Positions 9,067 to 17,060 of a stretch of DNA of 36,070 nt are shown here, one piece after another. The stretch's first letter is position 1; each line of letters begins with the position of its first letter. The position numbers and the translations under genes were made by a program. Under the pieces are notes generated by a model. It was given only the letters and a program-made list of their open reading frames with translations, was not told where the DNA came from and did not search any database. The stretch comes from a virus. The stretch spans positions 1 to 36,070 of the IMG/VR virus record IMGVR_UViG_3300005613_000210. One strand, written 5' to 3'.

Positions 9067-9717
9067 ATGAAACTCATCACAGAAGAAATCCAAAAAGTAG
9101 AGTTTATCACTGAAGGAAAAGGTGCTAATAAAAGACACTACATTCGTGGTGTTTTCCTTCAATCTGAATGTGTAAACAGAAATGGGAGAATGTATCCTTT
9201 TTCAATTATGGAAAAGGAAGTAAAAAGATATAATGAAAACTTTGTATTAAAGGGGCGTGCTCTTGGAGAACTTGGACATCCAGATGGTCCCACCATCAAT
9301 CTTGATAGAGTCTCTCATAAGATTTGTGAGTTATATCGTAATGGAAATAATTTTATTGGTAAAGCTCAACTACTTGAGACACCAATGGGGAAAATTGCAA
9401 AATCACTAATTGGTGAGGGTGTAACTCTTGGAGTGTCTTCTCGTGGTGTAGGTTCACTTAAGATGACTAATGAAGGTCATAAAATTGTTGGTGAAGATTT
9501 TATGTTAGCGACTGCCGCTGACATTGTAGCAGATCCTTCTGCACCCGATGCATTTGTGCAAGGAATCATGGAAGGTAAGGAATGGGTTTATGATTCAAAT
9601 AAAAAAGTTTGGATAGCAGAATCTATTAAAAATATCATTGAAAATGATGCGAAAAGAAAAAGACTGTCTGAAGAAAGAAAACTTCAGCATTTTAAAAAGT
9701 TTCTAAGTATGTTGTAA
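9067..9717 (+). CDS. 21: Prohead core scaffold protease gp21
   Basis: This 216-residue protein (T4: 212) matures the T4-type prohead by cleaving the scaffold and the capsid N-termini. The serine protease signature is present: GELGHPDG with the catalytic His at about residue 71, and GVSSRGVGS with the catalytic Ser at about 124-125. The N-terminal segment (FLQSECVNRNGRMYP) is typical of the family. It lies one base after the small upstream gene, and its TAA is followed at once by the ATG of a GIY-YIG endonuclease that separates it from its scaffold substrate gp22. Confidence 0.95.
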   Translation: MKLITEEIQKVEFITEGKGANKRHYIRGVFLQSECVNRNGRMYPFSIMEKEVKRYNENFVLKGRALGELGHPDGPTINLDRVSHKICELYRNGNNFIGKAQLLETPMGKIAKSLIGEGVTLGVSSRGVGSLKMTNEGHKIVGEDFMLATAADIVADPSAPDAFVQGIMEGKEWVYDSNKKVWIAESIKNIIENDAKRKRLSEERKLQHFKKFLSML

Positions 9718-10308
9718 ATGAAAGAACATTACGTTTATGCTCTTATAGATCCGATTAATAGAATTCCTTTTTATATTGGAAAGGGTAAAAAAGACAGATG
9801 TTATTCTCACCTAAAAGGATATGCAAATTATAATCAAGACAAATTGAATTGTATTAAAAATATAAGACTTTTAGGATTTGAACCTATAGTATATAAATTT
9901 ATTGAAAATATATCAAATTCAGATTCATTAAAATATGAATCATACCTCATAGAATATTACGAAGAGTTTTTAACAAATAAAAATAGTATTCCTCCAGATA
10001 GAACTGGATGTGAACTATCAGTAGAGCATAAAGAAAAGTTAAGAAATAAAAATCTCAATAAAAAACTCACTGAAGAGCATAGGAAAAAAATTGGATTATC
10101 AAATTCTCATAAACCCAATTATAAAATAGATAAAAAATACATAGATAATCCAATTAAAAGAAATGAGGGATCAAAAAATCCAAACTCAAAAATAATTATT
10201 TGCAATGGTATAGAATTTGGTTGTATGAAAGATGCTTATGAATATTTTAATGTTTCTAAGCAAACATTTAAAAAAAGATATGAGTTTAAATTCGTCTCAA
10301 ATCTTTAA
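9718..10308 (+). CDS. GIY-YIG homing endonuclease between genes 21 and 22
   Basis: A 196-residue free-standing endonuclease. The GIY-YIG module is at the N-terminus: YVYALID followed by FYIGKGKKDRCYSH, with the acidic helix near YESYLIEYY. Residues about 105-130 (SVEHKEKLRNK, TEEHRKKIGLSN) look like tandem NUMOD3 DNA-binding units. The C-terminus (ICNGIEFGCMKDAYEYFNVS) looks like a NUMOD1 helix-turn-helix. Its ATG abuts the gp21 stop with no gap and it has no promoter of its own, so it depends on the prohead operon. The frame is intact. The likely target is the 21-22 junction of related phages. Confidence 0.9.
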   Translation: MKEHYVYALIDPINRIPFYIGKGKKDRCYSHLKGYANYNQDKLNCIKNIRLLGFEPIVYKFIENISNSDSLKYESYLIEYYEEFLTNKNSIPPDRTGCELSVEHKEKLRNKNLNKKLTEEHRKKIGLSNSHKPNYKIDKKYIDNPIKRNEGSKNPNSKIIICNGIEFGCMKDAYEYFNVSKQTFKKRYEFKFVSNL

Positions 10309-10311
10309 ATT

Positions 10312-10319
10312 GATAAATA
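10312..10319 (+). promoter_or_regulatory. Probable late promoter upstream of gene 22
   Basis: GATAAATA, one mismatch from TATAAATA, lies 31 bases before the gp22 start and just after the GIY-YIG gene. It would restore independent late expression of the scaffold downstream of the inserted endonuclease. Confidence 0.5.
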
Positions 10320-10349
10320 AATATAGATTAAATAAAAGAATCTAAACAA

Positions 10350-11483
10350 ATGTCCGTTGGTAGCAATTTACAAGAAATGGAAAACGTAGTAACCAAAGGG
10401 GCAGCACCTGCCGAACCAATGCAATCTTTAGATACAGCAACTCCAGGTCAAACTGGTAGTTGGGAAGATCTTGGTGGTCCTACTCCTGAAAATTATCGTC
10501 CAGATGACGAATCAGCAAAACTTGATACTGCAAGCAAAACTCTTTCTCAAGTGAAAGATGTTGTAAATGCAAAGGCAAAGCCTGCGATGCCTATGCAAGG
10601 TGTCAAGGAAGAAATTGAAGATGAGGAAGATGCCGAATCATATGATGATGAAGAGGAAATTGTTTCCGAAGAAATGGACGAAGAAGATGATGAAGAGGAA
10701 GGTGAAGAGGAAGAGGATGATAAGAAAAAGAAAATGATGAAGAAAATGAAGGAAGAGATTGATATCGAAGAAGATGTCAATGCTCTTCTTGAAGGTGAAG
10801 AACTTTCTGAAGAGTTTCAAGAAAAAGCACGCACAATTTTTGAAGCAGCTATCTCTTCTAAGGTTTCCGAAATCGCAGAAGAAATGGAAACTGCATATGA
10901 GGATGCTTTAATTGAAGAAGTGCAGGCAATCAAAGAATCTCTCACTGAAAGACTTGATGCTTATCTTGAGTATGTTGCTGATGAGTGGGTTCAAGAAAAT
11001 GCACTTGCAATCGGTCACGGTTTGCAAACTGAAATGACTGAATCATTCCTTTCTGGAATGAAGCAACTTTTTGAAGAACATTATGTAACTATTCCTGAAG
11101 ATAAATATGATGTAATCGAGAGCATGGTAGATAAACTTGATGAAATGGAAGGAAAACTCAACGAGCAAATCGAAAGAAATGTTGCTCTGAATAGAAGATT
11201 AGCAGAGTCAGTTGCTGATGTAATCTTTGCAGAAGTCGCTGAGGGTCTAGCACTTTCTCAGAAAGACAAACTCGCTTCTCTTGCTGAAAATGTTGAGTTT
11301 GATGGTGAAGACAACTATCGTGAGAAACTGGTAACTTTGAGGGAATCTTATTTCCCATCTAATGCTGGTACTCAAAGAAACTTTGGTGAGAATTTATCTG
11401 AAGAAACTGATTTAAATATTCAGAATGTAAACGGTACTATGGGTACTTATCTTCAGACACTCCAAAGAGTTTCTAAAAAGTGA
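10350..11483 (+). CDS. 22: Prohead scaffold protein gp22
   Basis: A 377-residue scaffold (T4: 269) that fills the prohead core and is later digested by gp21. The N-terminal 85 residues are polar and Pro/Gln/Ala-rich. An extremely acidic stretch follows (about residues 87-125, runs of Asp/Glu such as DEEDDEEEGEEEEDD) with a short Lys/Met patch (KKKKMMKKMKEE). From about 150 onward it is a long alpha-helical coiled-coil-type region. It lies directly before the major capsid gene as in T4. The acidic run produces long Ser-rich open frames on the opposite strand, which are artefacts. Confidence 0.92.
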   Translation: MSVGSNLQEMENVVTKGAAPAEPMQSLDTATPGQTGSWEDLGGPTPENYRPDDESAKLDTASKTLSQVKDVVNAKAKPAMPMQGVKEEIEDEEDAESYDDEEEIVSEEMDEEDDEEEGEEEEDDKKKKMMKKMKEEIDIEEDVNALLEGEELSEEFQEKARTIFEAAISSKVSEIAEEMETAYEDALIEEVQAIKESLTERLDAYLEYVADEWVQENALAIGHGLQTEMTESFLSGMKQLFEEHYVTIPEDKYDVIESMVDKLDEMEGKLNEQIERNVALNRRLAESVADVIFAEVAEGLALSQKDKLASLAENVEFDGEDNYREKLVTLRESYFPSNAGTQRNFGENLSEETDLNIQNVNGTMGTYLQTLQRVSKK

Positions 11484-11529
11484 TTTTTAAATCATAAGTC
11501 AAACTAACACTTTTAAAGAGGTAAAACAA

Positions 11530-12909
11530 ATGCAAATGTTCAACGTAGAGCACTTGCAGGAGAAGTGGAGTCCACTACTAGACTACGAAGGTTTGGATCC
11601 TATCAAAGATTCACATCGTAGAGCTGTCACCGCTATCCTGCTAGAAAATCAAGAGCAGTCTATTCGTGAAGAGCGTGAGTTTCTTTCCGAAGCTCCAACC
11701 AATGCTACTGGAGCTGGTGGTTTTAGTGGCACTTCTGCTGCTGGTGGTCCTACTGCTGGTTTCGATCCCGTTCTGATTTCACTTATCAGACGCTCGATGC
11801 CAAATCTAATTGCGTATGATATCTGCGGCGTTCAGCCAATGAATGGTCCTACTGGACTTATCTTCGCAATGCGCTCCCGTTATGAGAGCCAGACTGGAAC
11901 CGAAGCATTCTTCAACGAAGCAGATTCCGCATTCTCTGGTCAGAGTGCAAGCTTCAACAACACTCAAGGATGGACTGACGGTAACGTTGGTATGGGTACT
12001 ACTGCTCAGGCAGGTAGCAACCCAGGTATCCTCAATCCTGTCGGAATTAACTCTACCGCATATAATGTCGGTCAGGGTCTCAGAACCGACCAAGCAGAAG
12101 ATCTTGGTGACGGTGCTGGTGCTTTCAACGAGATGGCATTCTCGATTGAGAAGGTCACTGTTACTGCAAAGAGCCGTGCTCTGAAAGCAGAATACAGCCT
12201 TGAGCTTGCTCAGGATCTGAAGGCAATTCACGGTCTGAATGCAGAAGCTGAGCTTGCAAACATTCTCAGCACTGAGATTCTTGCTGAAATCAATCGTGAA
12301 GTCATCAGAACTATCTACAAGACTGCTAGACCAGGTGCTCAGGTAAATACCGCAACTGCGGGAACTTTTGACCTTGACGTTGATTCAAACGGTCGTTGGT
12401 CTGTTGAGAAGTTTAAGGGTCTTATCTTCCAAATCGAGCGTGATGCTAACGCAATCGCACAAGAGACTCGTAGAGGGAAGGGCAACACCATCATCTGCTC
12501 TGCAGATGTTGCTTCTGCACTTGCAATGGCTGGTGTGCTTGATTACACCCCTGCACTCAACGCAAACTTGAATGTTGACGATACTGGCAACACCTTTGCT
12601 GGTGTGCTTCAAGGTAAGTATCGTGTATACATCGACCCATATTCAGCAAACGTATCTGCTAACCAGTATTACGTTGTTGGTTATAAGGGTTCTTCTCCTT
12701 ATGATGCAGGTCTCTTCTACTGCCCATACGTTCCTCTCCAGATGGTTCGTGCAGTTGGTCAGGATACATTCCAGCCAAAAATTGGATTCAAGACTCGTTA
12801 TGGTCTTGTTGCTAATCCATTCGCACAAGGAACTAACCAGGGTCTTGGAGCTCTTAATGTTAACGAAAACCGTTACTACAGAAGAGTCAAAGTCAGCAAT
12901 CTTATGTGA
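11530..12909 (+). CDS. 23: Major capsid protein gp23
   Basis: This 459-residue protein (T4: 521) builds the hexamers of the head. Diagnostic segments include KWSPLLDYEG near the N-terminus, RRSMPNLIAYDICGVQPM, then GPTGLIFAMRSRY, EKVTVTAKSRALKAEYSLE and QDLKAIHGLNAE. The C-terminal YRRVKVSNLM is close to the family C-terminus. The N-terminal ~70 residues include a Gly/Ala/Ser-rich linker after LSEAP, the probable gp21 cleavage region. Codon use is visibly richer in C-ending codons than in neighbouring genes, consistent with very high expression. An AAGAGG ribosome site precedes the ATG and a strong terminator follows. I found no perfect TATAAATA directly upstream. Confidence 0.98.
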   Translation: MQMFNVEHLQEKWSPLLDYEGLDPIKDSHRRAVTAILLENQEQSIREEREFLSEAPTNATGAGGFSGTSAAGGPTAGFDPVLISLIRRSMPNLIAYDICGVQPMNGPTGLIFAMRSRYESQTGTEAFFNEADSAFSGQSASFNNTQGWTDGNVGMGTTAQAGSNPGILNPVGINSTAYNVGQGLRTDQAEDLGDGAGAFNEMAFSIEKVTVTAKSRALKAEYSLELAQDLKAIHGLNAEAELANILSTEILAEINREVIRTIYKTARPGAQVNTATAGTFDLDVDSNGRWSVEKFKGLIFQIERDANAIAQETRRGKGNTIICSADVASALAMAGVLDYTPALNANLNVDDTGNTFAGVLQGKYRVYIDPYSANVSANQYYVVGYKGSSPYDAGLFYCPYVPLQMVRAVGQDTFQPKIGFKTRYGLVANPFAQGTNQGLGALNVNENRYYRRVKVSNLM

Positions 12910-12931
12910 TTCATATTCACAGATTTATCTC

Positions 12932-12958
12932 AAGAGGACCTTCGGGTCCTCTTTTTTT
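12932..12958 (+). terminator. Intrinsic terminator after gene 23
   Basis: AAGAGGACC (12932-12940) and GGTCCTCTT (12945-12953) form a perfect 9-bp stem around a TTCG tetraloop, followed by a run of T. It ends the capsid operon. Confidence 0.95.
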
Positions 12959-12978
12959 ATCTAAATAAAAATAAAAAT

Positions 12979-13524
12979 ATGGCAACACCCTTTGATAGAC
13001 AGATACAAAATAGAAACTTCTTATCCCCTATAGGGTTTGATTTTAATTTATCAAGATATCCTAAAATTTCATTTTTTTGCAATTCTGCGAGGATACCAGA
13101 AATTACTTTAAGTATACAGCAGCAACCATCATACTTAAAAAATCTTGATGTTCCTGGAGATATTATTGAATATGGTGATCTTAACTTAAGATTTCTTGTA
13201 GATGAAAATATGATTAATTATGTTGCATTACACAATTGGATTACTGGACTTGGATTTCCAGAATCTACTCAAGAGTTTTCAGATTTGATTACAAATGAAG
13301 ATGGAATCAATGATTATAAACAACAATATAGTGATGGCAGTTTGTCTATATTAAATAGTAATTATAATAAAGTTGCAACGATTAAGTTTAAGGACTTATT
13401 TCCAGTATCTTTAACTTCACTTGATTTTCAGGCAACGGATACCGATATCAACTACTTTACAGCAGAGGCTAGTTTCAAGTATACTATCTACAGTATCCTA
13501 GGAACTGACGGAAATCCCCTATGA
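12979..13524 (+). CDS. Tail-tube-fold protein; candidate gp3-position tail completion protein
   Basis: A 181-residue protein after the gp23 terminator, where T4-like cyanophages carry a gene usually named for gp3 (tail completion and sheath stabiliser). The visible pattern resembles gp19/gp54-type tube proteins: an N-terminal strand (FLSPIGFDFNLS), PEITLSIQQQ, the segment YGDLNLRFLVDENM, then LHNWITGLGFP, and C-terminal strands LTSLDFQATD and YFTAEASFKYTIYSI. A baseplate or tail-terminus tube ring is therefore likely. I cannot tell from sequence alone whether it is a true gp3 or a gp54-like tube initiator. The uvsY start overlaps its stop by 4 bases. Confidence 0.6.
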   Translation: MATPFDRQIQNRNFLSPIGFDFNLSRYPKISFFCNSARIPEITLSIQQQPSYLKNLDVPGDIIEYGDLNLRFLVDENMINYVALHNWITGLGFPESTQEFSDLITNEDGINDYKQQYSDGSLSILNSNYNKVATIKFKDLFPVSLTSLDFQATDTDINYFTAEASFKYTIYSILGTDGNPL

Positions 13525-13958
13525 ATCTTGATGATATCCAGGAAATGTGGCAGAGAGATTCTGCCATAGATCCCGACAATTTACATGATGAATCTTTAAA
13601 AATACCCCAATTACACTCAAAATATTATACCATATATAACACAATTACTCTTCTTCGTGAGAGAGCACGGGAAAGTTTTAATAAAGTAAAACTGGAGAGA
13701 TACAATTACTACACTGGAAAGGCACCTGTTGAGGTTTATGAGGAAGAACCATTTCCCTATAAGGTTAGAGATAAAGACGCCATACAGAGGCATATGGATG
13801 CCGATGAGAAGTTAAATAAGATAGATATGAAAATTAAATATTATGATATTATGCTTAAGTTTCTTGAGGAAGTAATTCGCACCATTTCAAATCGCACTTA
13901 TCAAATTAAGAATGCTATTGAGTTTATGAGATTCCAAGCAGGATATGGTGGACCTTAA
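13521..13958 (+). CDS. uvsY: Recombination mediator UvsY
   Basis: A 145-residue protein (T4: 137) that loads the UvsX recombinase onto gp32-coated single-stranded DNA. It matches T4 UvsY in length and pattern: MNLDDIQEMWQRDS aligns with the T4 N-terminus (MRLEDLQEEL), YNYYTGKAP aligns with LDYYSGRG, the DKDAI and DADEKLNKID segments correspond to T4 DKDVLKVD, and the C-terminus IKNAIEFMRFQAG aligns with IKHIQDMRAFEAG. The start overlaps the upstream stop by 4 bases. In T4 uvsY neighbours uvsW directly; here a GIY-YIG gene has been inserted between them. Confidence 0.93.
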   Translation: MNLDDIQEMWQRDSAIDPDNLHDESLKIPQLHSKYYTIYNTITLLRERARESFNKVKLERYNYYTGKAPVEVYEEEPFPYKVRDKDAIQRHMDADEKLNKIDMKIKYYDIMLKFLEEVIRTISNRTYQIKNAIEFMRFQAGYGGP

Positions 13959-13961
13959 TAT

Positions 13962-13969
13962 TATAAATA
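13962..13969 (+). promoter_or_regulatory. Late promoter of the GIY-YIG gene
   Basis: An exact TATAAATA lies 4 bases after the uvsY stop and 21 bases before the endonuclease ATG. A short 5-bp pairing (AATAC 13966-13970 with GTATT 13993-13997) could touch the start region, but it is too weak to call a gating hairpin. Confidence 0.75.
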
Positions 13970-13990
13970 CTTAATAATGCGATAGATGAT

Positions 13991-14524
13991 ATGTATTCAC
14001 TTTATTGGATAAAACATAAAAATCATGTAAATCCATATAGTGAAGGATATATTGGAATTTCTAAAGATCCATTAAGAAGATTTAAAGAGCACAAAAATTC
14101 TAGAGATAATAATAAAGTAAAGGGTGCTATACAAAATGGTGCCAATATTGAAATTATTTGTAGTAACTTATCTTTAAACGAAGCATTGGAATTAGAAAAA
14201 TCTTATAGACCAAAAGAATTAATAGGTTGGAATTTTTGTGAGGGAGGGCAACTTCCACCAAGTAAAAGTGGTTACAAATATAATGAAGGTAAACAAATTT
14301 TAAAAGGCGAAAACAGGACGGAAAAACAAAAAGAAGCATCTAAAAATCATAGTGAAAGACTCAAAGGGAAAACACCTTGGAATAAGGGAAAAAGTGGATT
14401 TAAAGGTCCAGTAAAACCTTGTGTTTATAAAGGAATTCAATTTAATTCAAGAAAAGAAGCAGCAAATTATTTTGGAGTTTCTATTAGTGCTGTTACTTTG
14501 TGGATAAAAAAGCATTCCAATTAA
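13991..14524 (+). CDS. GIY-YIG homing endonuclease between uvsY and uvsW
   Basis: A 177-residue free-standing endonuclease with an intact frame. The GIY-YIG module spans about residues 1-80: SLYWI, then GYIGISKDPLRRFKEH (catalytic Arg region), and the acidic LNEALELEKSY helix. A NUMOD3-like unit follows (KNHSERLKGKTPWNKGK, about 120-137), then a C-terminal NUMOD1-like helix-turn-helix (YKGIQFNSRKEAANYFGVS). It has its own late promoter and separates two recombination genes that are adjacent in T4. The N-terminal domain differs from that of the 9.7 kb GIY-YIG gene, so the two look like separate acquisitions rather than a recent duplication. Confidence 0.9.
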   Translation: MYSLYWIKHKNHVNPYSEGYIGISKDPLRRFKEHKNSRDNNKVKGAIQNGANIEIICSNLSLNEALELEKSYRPKELIGWNFCEGGQLPPSKSGYKYNEGKQILKGENRTEKQKEASKNHSERLKGKTPWNKGKSGFKGPVKPCVYKGIQFNSRKEAANYFGVSISAVTLWIKKHSN

Positions 14525-14528
14525 TAGA

Positions 14529-14559
14529 AATAAATATTCATAACTGATATGTTATGAAT
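14529..14559 (+). promoter_or_regulatory. Late-promoter-like box and start-codon hairpin of uvsW
   Basis: AATAAATA (14529-14536), one mismatch from the late box, is followed by the inverted repeat ATTCATAAC (14536-14544) and GTTATGAAT (14551-14559) with a 6-base loop. The uvsW ATG (14558-14560) starts inside the right arm. A late transcript starting about 6-7 bases after the box would lose most of the left arm, so read-through RNA would bury the start codon and late RNA would expose it. Confidence 0.6.
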
Positions 14560-16021
14560 GTCACATTTGATTATTTCAAAAAAGAACGAGGTATATCTTC
14601 AGGTAAAGGCAGAACCTCACGTTTATTATGAATTAAGAGATGCATTTCAGTTTGAAGTACCAAATGCAAAGTTCTCACCATCATATAAAAATAAGTGGTG
14701 GGATGGTAAGATATATCTTTTCAATGTAAATACGCAGGAAATATATATTGGACTCTTAGATCGTTTAGTACAATTTTGCAAAGATCATGATTATACTTAT
14801 GAGTTTTTAGACAATAAGTTTTATGGTCTTCCTTTCGAGGTCAATGAAATGATCTCAAAGGAAGGTGTAAAAGATTATATGAAATCTATTTGCAAGTATG
14901 ATCCACGCGATTATCAAATTGAGGGAGTATACGACGCTTTAAGACATAATCGAAAATTATTGATATCTCCAACTGCTTCTGGAAAGTCATTAATGATATA
15001 TTGTCTTGTGAGATATTACGTTGAGAGAGAACAAAATATTCTCGTAGTCGTGCCAACGACATCCCTTGTAGAGCAGATGTATAAAGATTTTGAAGATTAT
15101 GGTTTTGATGTGGGTTCATACTGCCACAAGATTTACGCTGGGAAAGAGAGAGAAACAGATTCTCAAGTAATTATCACTACCTGGCAATCAATTTATAAAC
15201 TTCCCCGACAATATTTCTCAAGATTTAATGTTGTTGTAGGAGATGAAGCACACCAGTTTAAATCAAAGTCATTAGTATCTATAATGACAAAACTTGCTGA
15301 TTGCAAATATAGATTTGGTTTTACAGGTACTCTTGATGGATCTCAAACGCATAAGTGGGTTTTGGAAGGATTATTCGGTCCATCTTATAAGATTATTAAA
15401 ACTGATGAATTAATGAAAAAGGGTCATGTTGCGACATTAGATATTAATGTGCTTCTATTGAAACACCCACCACATAAGTTTGAAAACTTTGAAGAAGAAG
15501 TTCAATATATTATCAATCATGAAAAGAGAAATAAGTTTATTCGTAATCTTTCTCTAGATTTAAAAGGAAATACACTTATTCTTTTTGCAAGAGTGGAGGG
15601 TCACGGACAACCATTATATGAAATGATAAATAGTGAAAAGACTGATAAACGTCATGTCTTTTTTGTTCATGGTGGAGTTGCAACTGAAGATCGTGAAAAA
15701 GTTAGAGAGATTACAGAAAGAGAAAATAATGCAATTATTGTGGCATCTTATGGAACATTTAGCACTGGGATTAATATCAAAAATCTACATAATGTTATAT
15801 TTGCGTCACCTTCAAAATCTAGAATCAGAAACCTTCAGTCAATTGGAAGAGTGCTGAGAAAAGGGAATAATAAAACAAAAGCAACTTTATATGATATTGC
15901 TGATGATATTAGTTATAAGTCTAGAAAGAATTATACATTGAATCATTTAATAGAAAGAATCAAAATCTATAATGAAGAAAACTTTAATTATGAAATTGTA
16001 AACATACCTTTTAAAAACTAA
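14558..16021 (+). CDS. uvsW: Recombination DNA helicase UvsW
   Basis: A 487-residue superfamily 2 helicase (T4: 503) that unwinds R-loops and branched DNA. In T4 it helps switch from origin- to recombination-dependent replication. The N-terminal substrate domain contains YYELRDAFQFE and NKWWDGKIYLF, as in T4. Walker A is SPTASGKSL (K143), the DEAH box is D229-H232, motif III is FTGTL, motif V is ASYGTFSTGINIKNLHNV and motif VI is QSIGRVLRKG. I chose the ATG at 14558; an ATG four bases earlier is out of frame. The stop overlaps the next ATG by one base. Confidence 0.96.
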   Translation: MSHLIISKKNEVYLQVKAEPHVYYELRDAFQFEVPNAKFSPSYKNKWWDGKIYLFNVNTQEIYIGLLDRLVQFCKDHDYTYEFLDNKFYGLPFEVNEMISKEGVKDYMKSICKYDPRDYQIEGVYDALRHNRKLLISPTASGKSLMIYCLVRYYVEREQNILVVVPTTSLVEQMYKDFEDYGFDVGSYCHKIYAGKERETDSQVIITTWQSIYKLPRQYFSRFNVVVGDEAHQFKSKSLVSIMTKLADCKYRFGFTGTLDGSQTHKWVLEGLFGPSYKIIKTDELMKKGHVATLDINVLLLKHPPHKFENFEEEVQYIINHEKRNKFIRNLSLDLKGNTLILFARVEGHGQPLYEMINSEKTDKRHVFFVHGGVATEDREKVREITERENNAIIVASYGTFSTGINIKNLHNVIFASPSKSRIRNLQSIGRVLRKGNNKTKATLYDIADDISYKSRKNYTLNHLIERIKIYNEENFNYEIVNIPFKN

Positions 16022-16422
16022 TGGGAGAGGAGTTTTACTGCATTTTAAAACTAGTTTCTGGTGAAGAAATATTCTCACTTATTTCTACCGATGATAATAA
16101 TGGAGATCCAATTATTATTCTTCAAAATCCAATTACCATGAAAATGATTAATAATCAAGGTAGTGTATATGTAAAAGTAAAACCTTGGTTAGAATTATCG
16201 GATGATGATATGTTTATCATTAGACCAGATAAAGTCATCACAATGACTGAAACTAATGATTCTCACATTATTAAACTTTACAATGATTATCTTTCAGAGG
16301 ACTCTATCGAAAGTCCTTATAATGGATCTGTTAAACCTTCATCTAAGATGGGTTATATATCCTCAGTGCAAGAGGCTAGAGAGAAACTAGAGAATATCTT
16401 TAAAGGTCTTAAAGAAAGCTAG
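16021..16422 (+). CDS. Small Sm-like (predicted) phage protein
   Basis: A 133-residue protein translationally coupled to uvsW (TAATG). Its pattern is FYCILKLVSGEEIFSLIS, then ILQNPITMKM, VKVKPWLELS and FIIRPDKVITMTE, then a helical tail with IIKLYNDYL. The first ~75 residues look like a five-stranded small beta-barrel (Sm/Hfq or SH3-like), with the GEE turn and the PW strand as landmarks. Two further proteins at 31.4 and 31.7 kb share this layout. RNA binding would be attractive next to a helicase, but it is inference; no function is established from sequence. Confidence 0.55.
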   Translation: MGEEFYCILKLVSGEEIFSLISTDDNNGDPIIILQNPITMKMINNQGSVYVKVKPWLELSDDDMFIIRPDKVITMTETNDSHIIKLYNDYLSEDSIESPYNGSVKPSSKMGYISSVQEAREKLENIFKGLKES

Positions 16423-16471
16423 ATCCCATCCATCAACCTCAACAAAGGTATTCTACTGACTTTTTAAGGTG

Positions 16472-16501
16472 TTGTCAAGCCCTTTACATGTATGTTATAC
16501 T
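16472..16501 (+). promoter_or_regulatory. Sigma-70-type promoter upstream of gene 55
   Basis: TTGTCA (16472-16477) and TATACT (16496-16501) are separated by 18 bases, one mismatch in each box from the host consensus. It lies in the 110-base gap before gene 55, so host RNA polymerase could make the late sigma factor early. No terminator is obvious in the gap. Confidence 0.75.
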
Positions 16502-16532
16502 TAATTCATCATATATTTAAAAAACCAATGTT

Positions 16533-17060
16533 ATGCCAAAGAAAAAGACAGAACACTACGTAAATAACAAAGAATTATTGGAGGCAATGATTGTCTATCG
16601 ATCAAAGGTAGAAAAATCATATATGAAGACTTTCAATAAAGATCTCACTGAGCAACCAAAGCAAGAAAGAGCAAAGAAGTGGGAAGGTAAACCACCAATT
16701 CCAAATTATCTTGGAGAGTGTTTTTTGAAGATTGCCACTCACCTCTCATATAAACCAAACTTTGTGAATTATATGTTTCGTGAGGATATGATTTCTGATG
16801 GCATTGAGAATTGTGTGCAGTACATTCATAACTTTGATCCAGAGAAGTCTAAGAATCCTTTCGCATACTTTACTCAGATTATTCACTACGCATTTCTGAG
16901 AAGGATTCAGAAAGAAAAAAAGCAATTAGACATTAAAAGTAAGATTATTGAAAAGACTGGTTTTGATGAGGTTATGATGGTTGATGATAGCTTGCTTTCT
17001 GGACATAGTTCGGAGTATAATGGGATTAAAGATGCAATCCAATATCGGAATAATAAATGA
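16533..17060 (+). CDS. 55: Late transcription sigma factor gp55
   Basis: A 175-residue divergent sigma factor (T4: 185) that directs host RNA polymerase to TATAAATA late promoters. Key segments align with T4 gp55 and sigma region 2: PPIPNYLGECFLKIATHLSY, FREDMISDGIENCVQYIHNF, then KNPFAYFTQIIHYAFLRRIQKEKK. The last contains the FxYFxxxxxxxFLRRI helix of region 2. The several TATAAATA boxes in this window are its predicted targets. Its stop overlaps the start of gp47 by 4 bases. An early-type promoter precedes it, as expected for a regulator made before late genes. Confidence 0.94.
   Translation: MPKKKTEHYVNNKELLEAMIVYRSKVEKSYMKTFNKDLTEQPKQERAKKWEGKPPIPNYLGECFLKIATHLSYKPNFVNYMFREDMISDGIENCVQYIHNFDPEKSKNPFAYFTQIIHYAFLRRIQKEKKQLDIKSKIIEKTGFDEVMMVDDSLLSGHSSEYNGIKDAIQYRNNK

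Noticed and set aside
10547-10820. Long minus-strand open frames opposite gene 22
   Set aside because: They are Ser- or Phe-rich shadows of the acidic GAA/GAT repeat tract in gp22, with no ribosome site or synteny.
11484-11529. Late promoter for gene 23
   Set aside because: No TATAAATA or one-mismatch version at a sensible distance; the gene may be read from upstream promoters.
11806-12231. 141-codon minus-strand open frame inside gene 23
   Set aside because: It lies wholly inside the highly conserved capsid gene and has no recognisable protein pattern.
13962-13997. Start-codon hairpin at the uvsY-uvsW GIY-YIG gene
   Set aside because: Only a 5-bp A/T-rich pairing is possible, much weaker than the three accepted cases.
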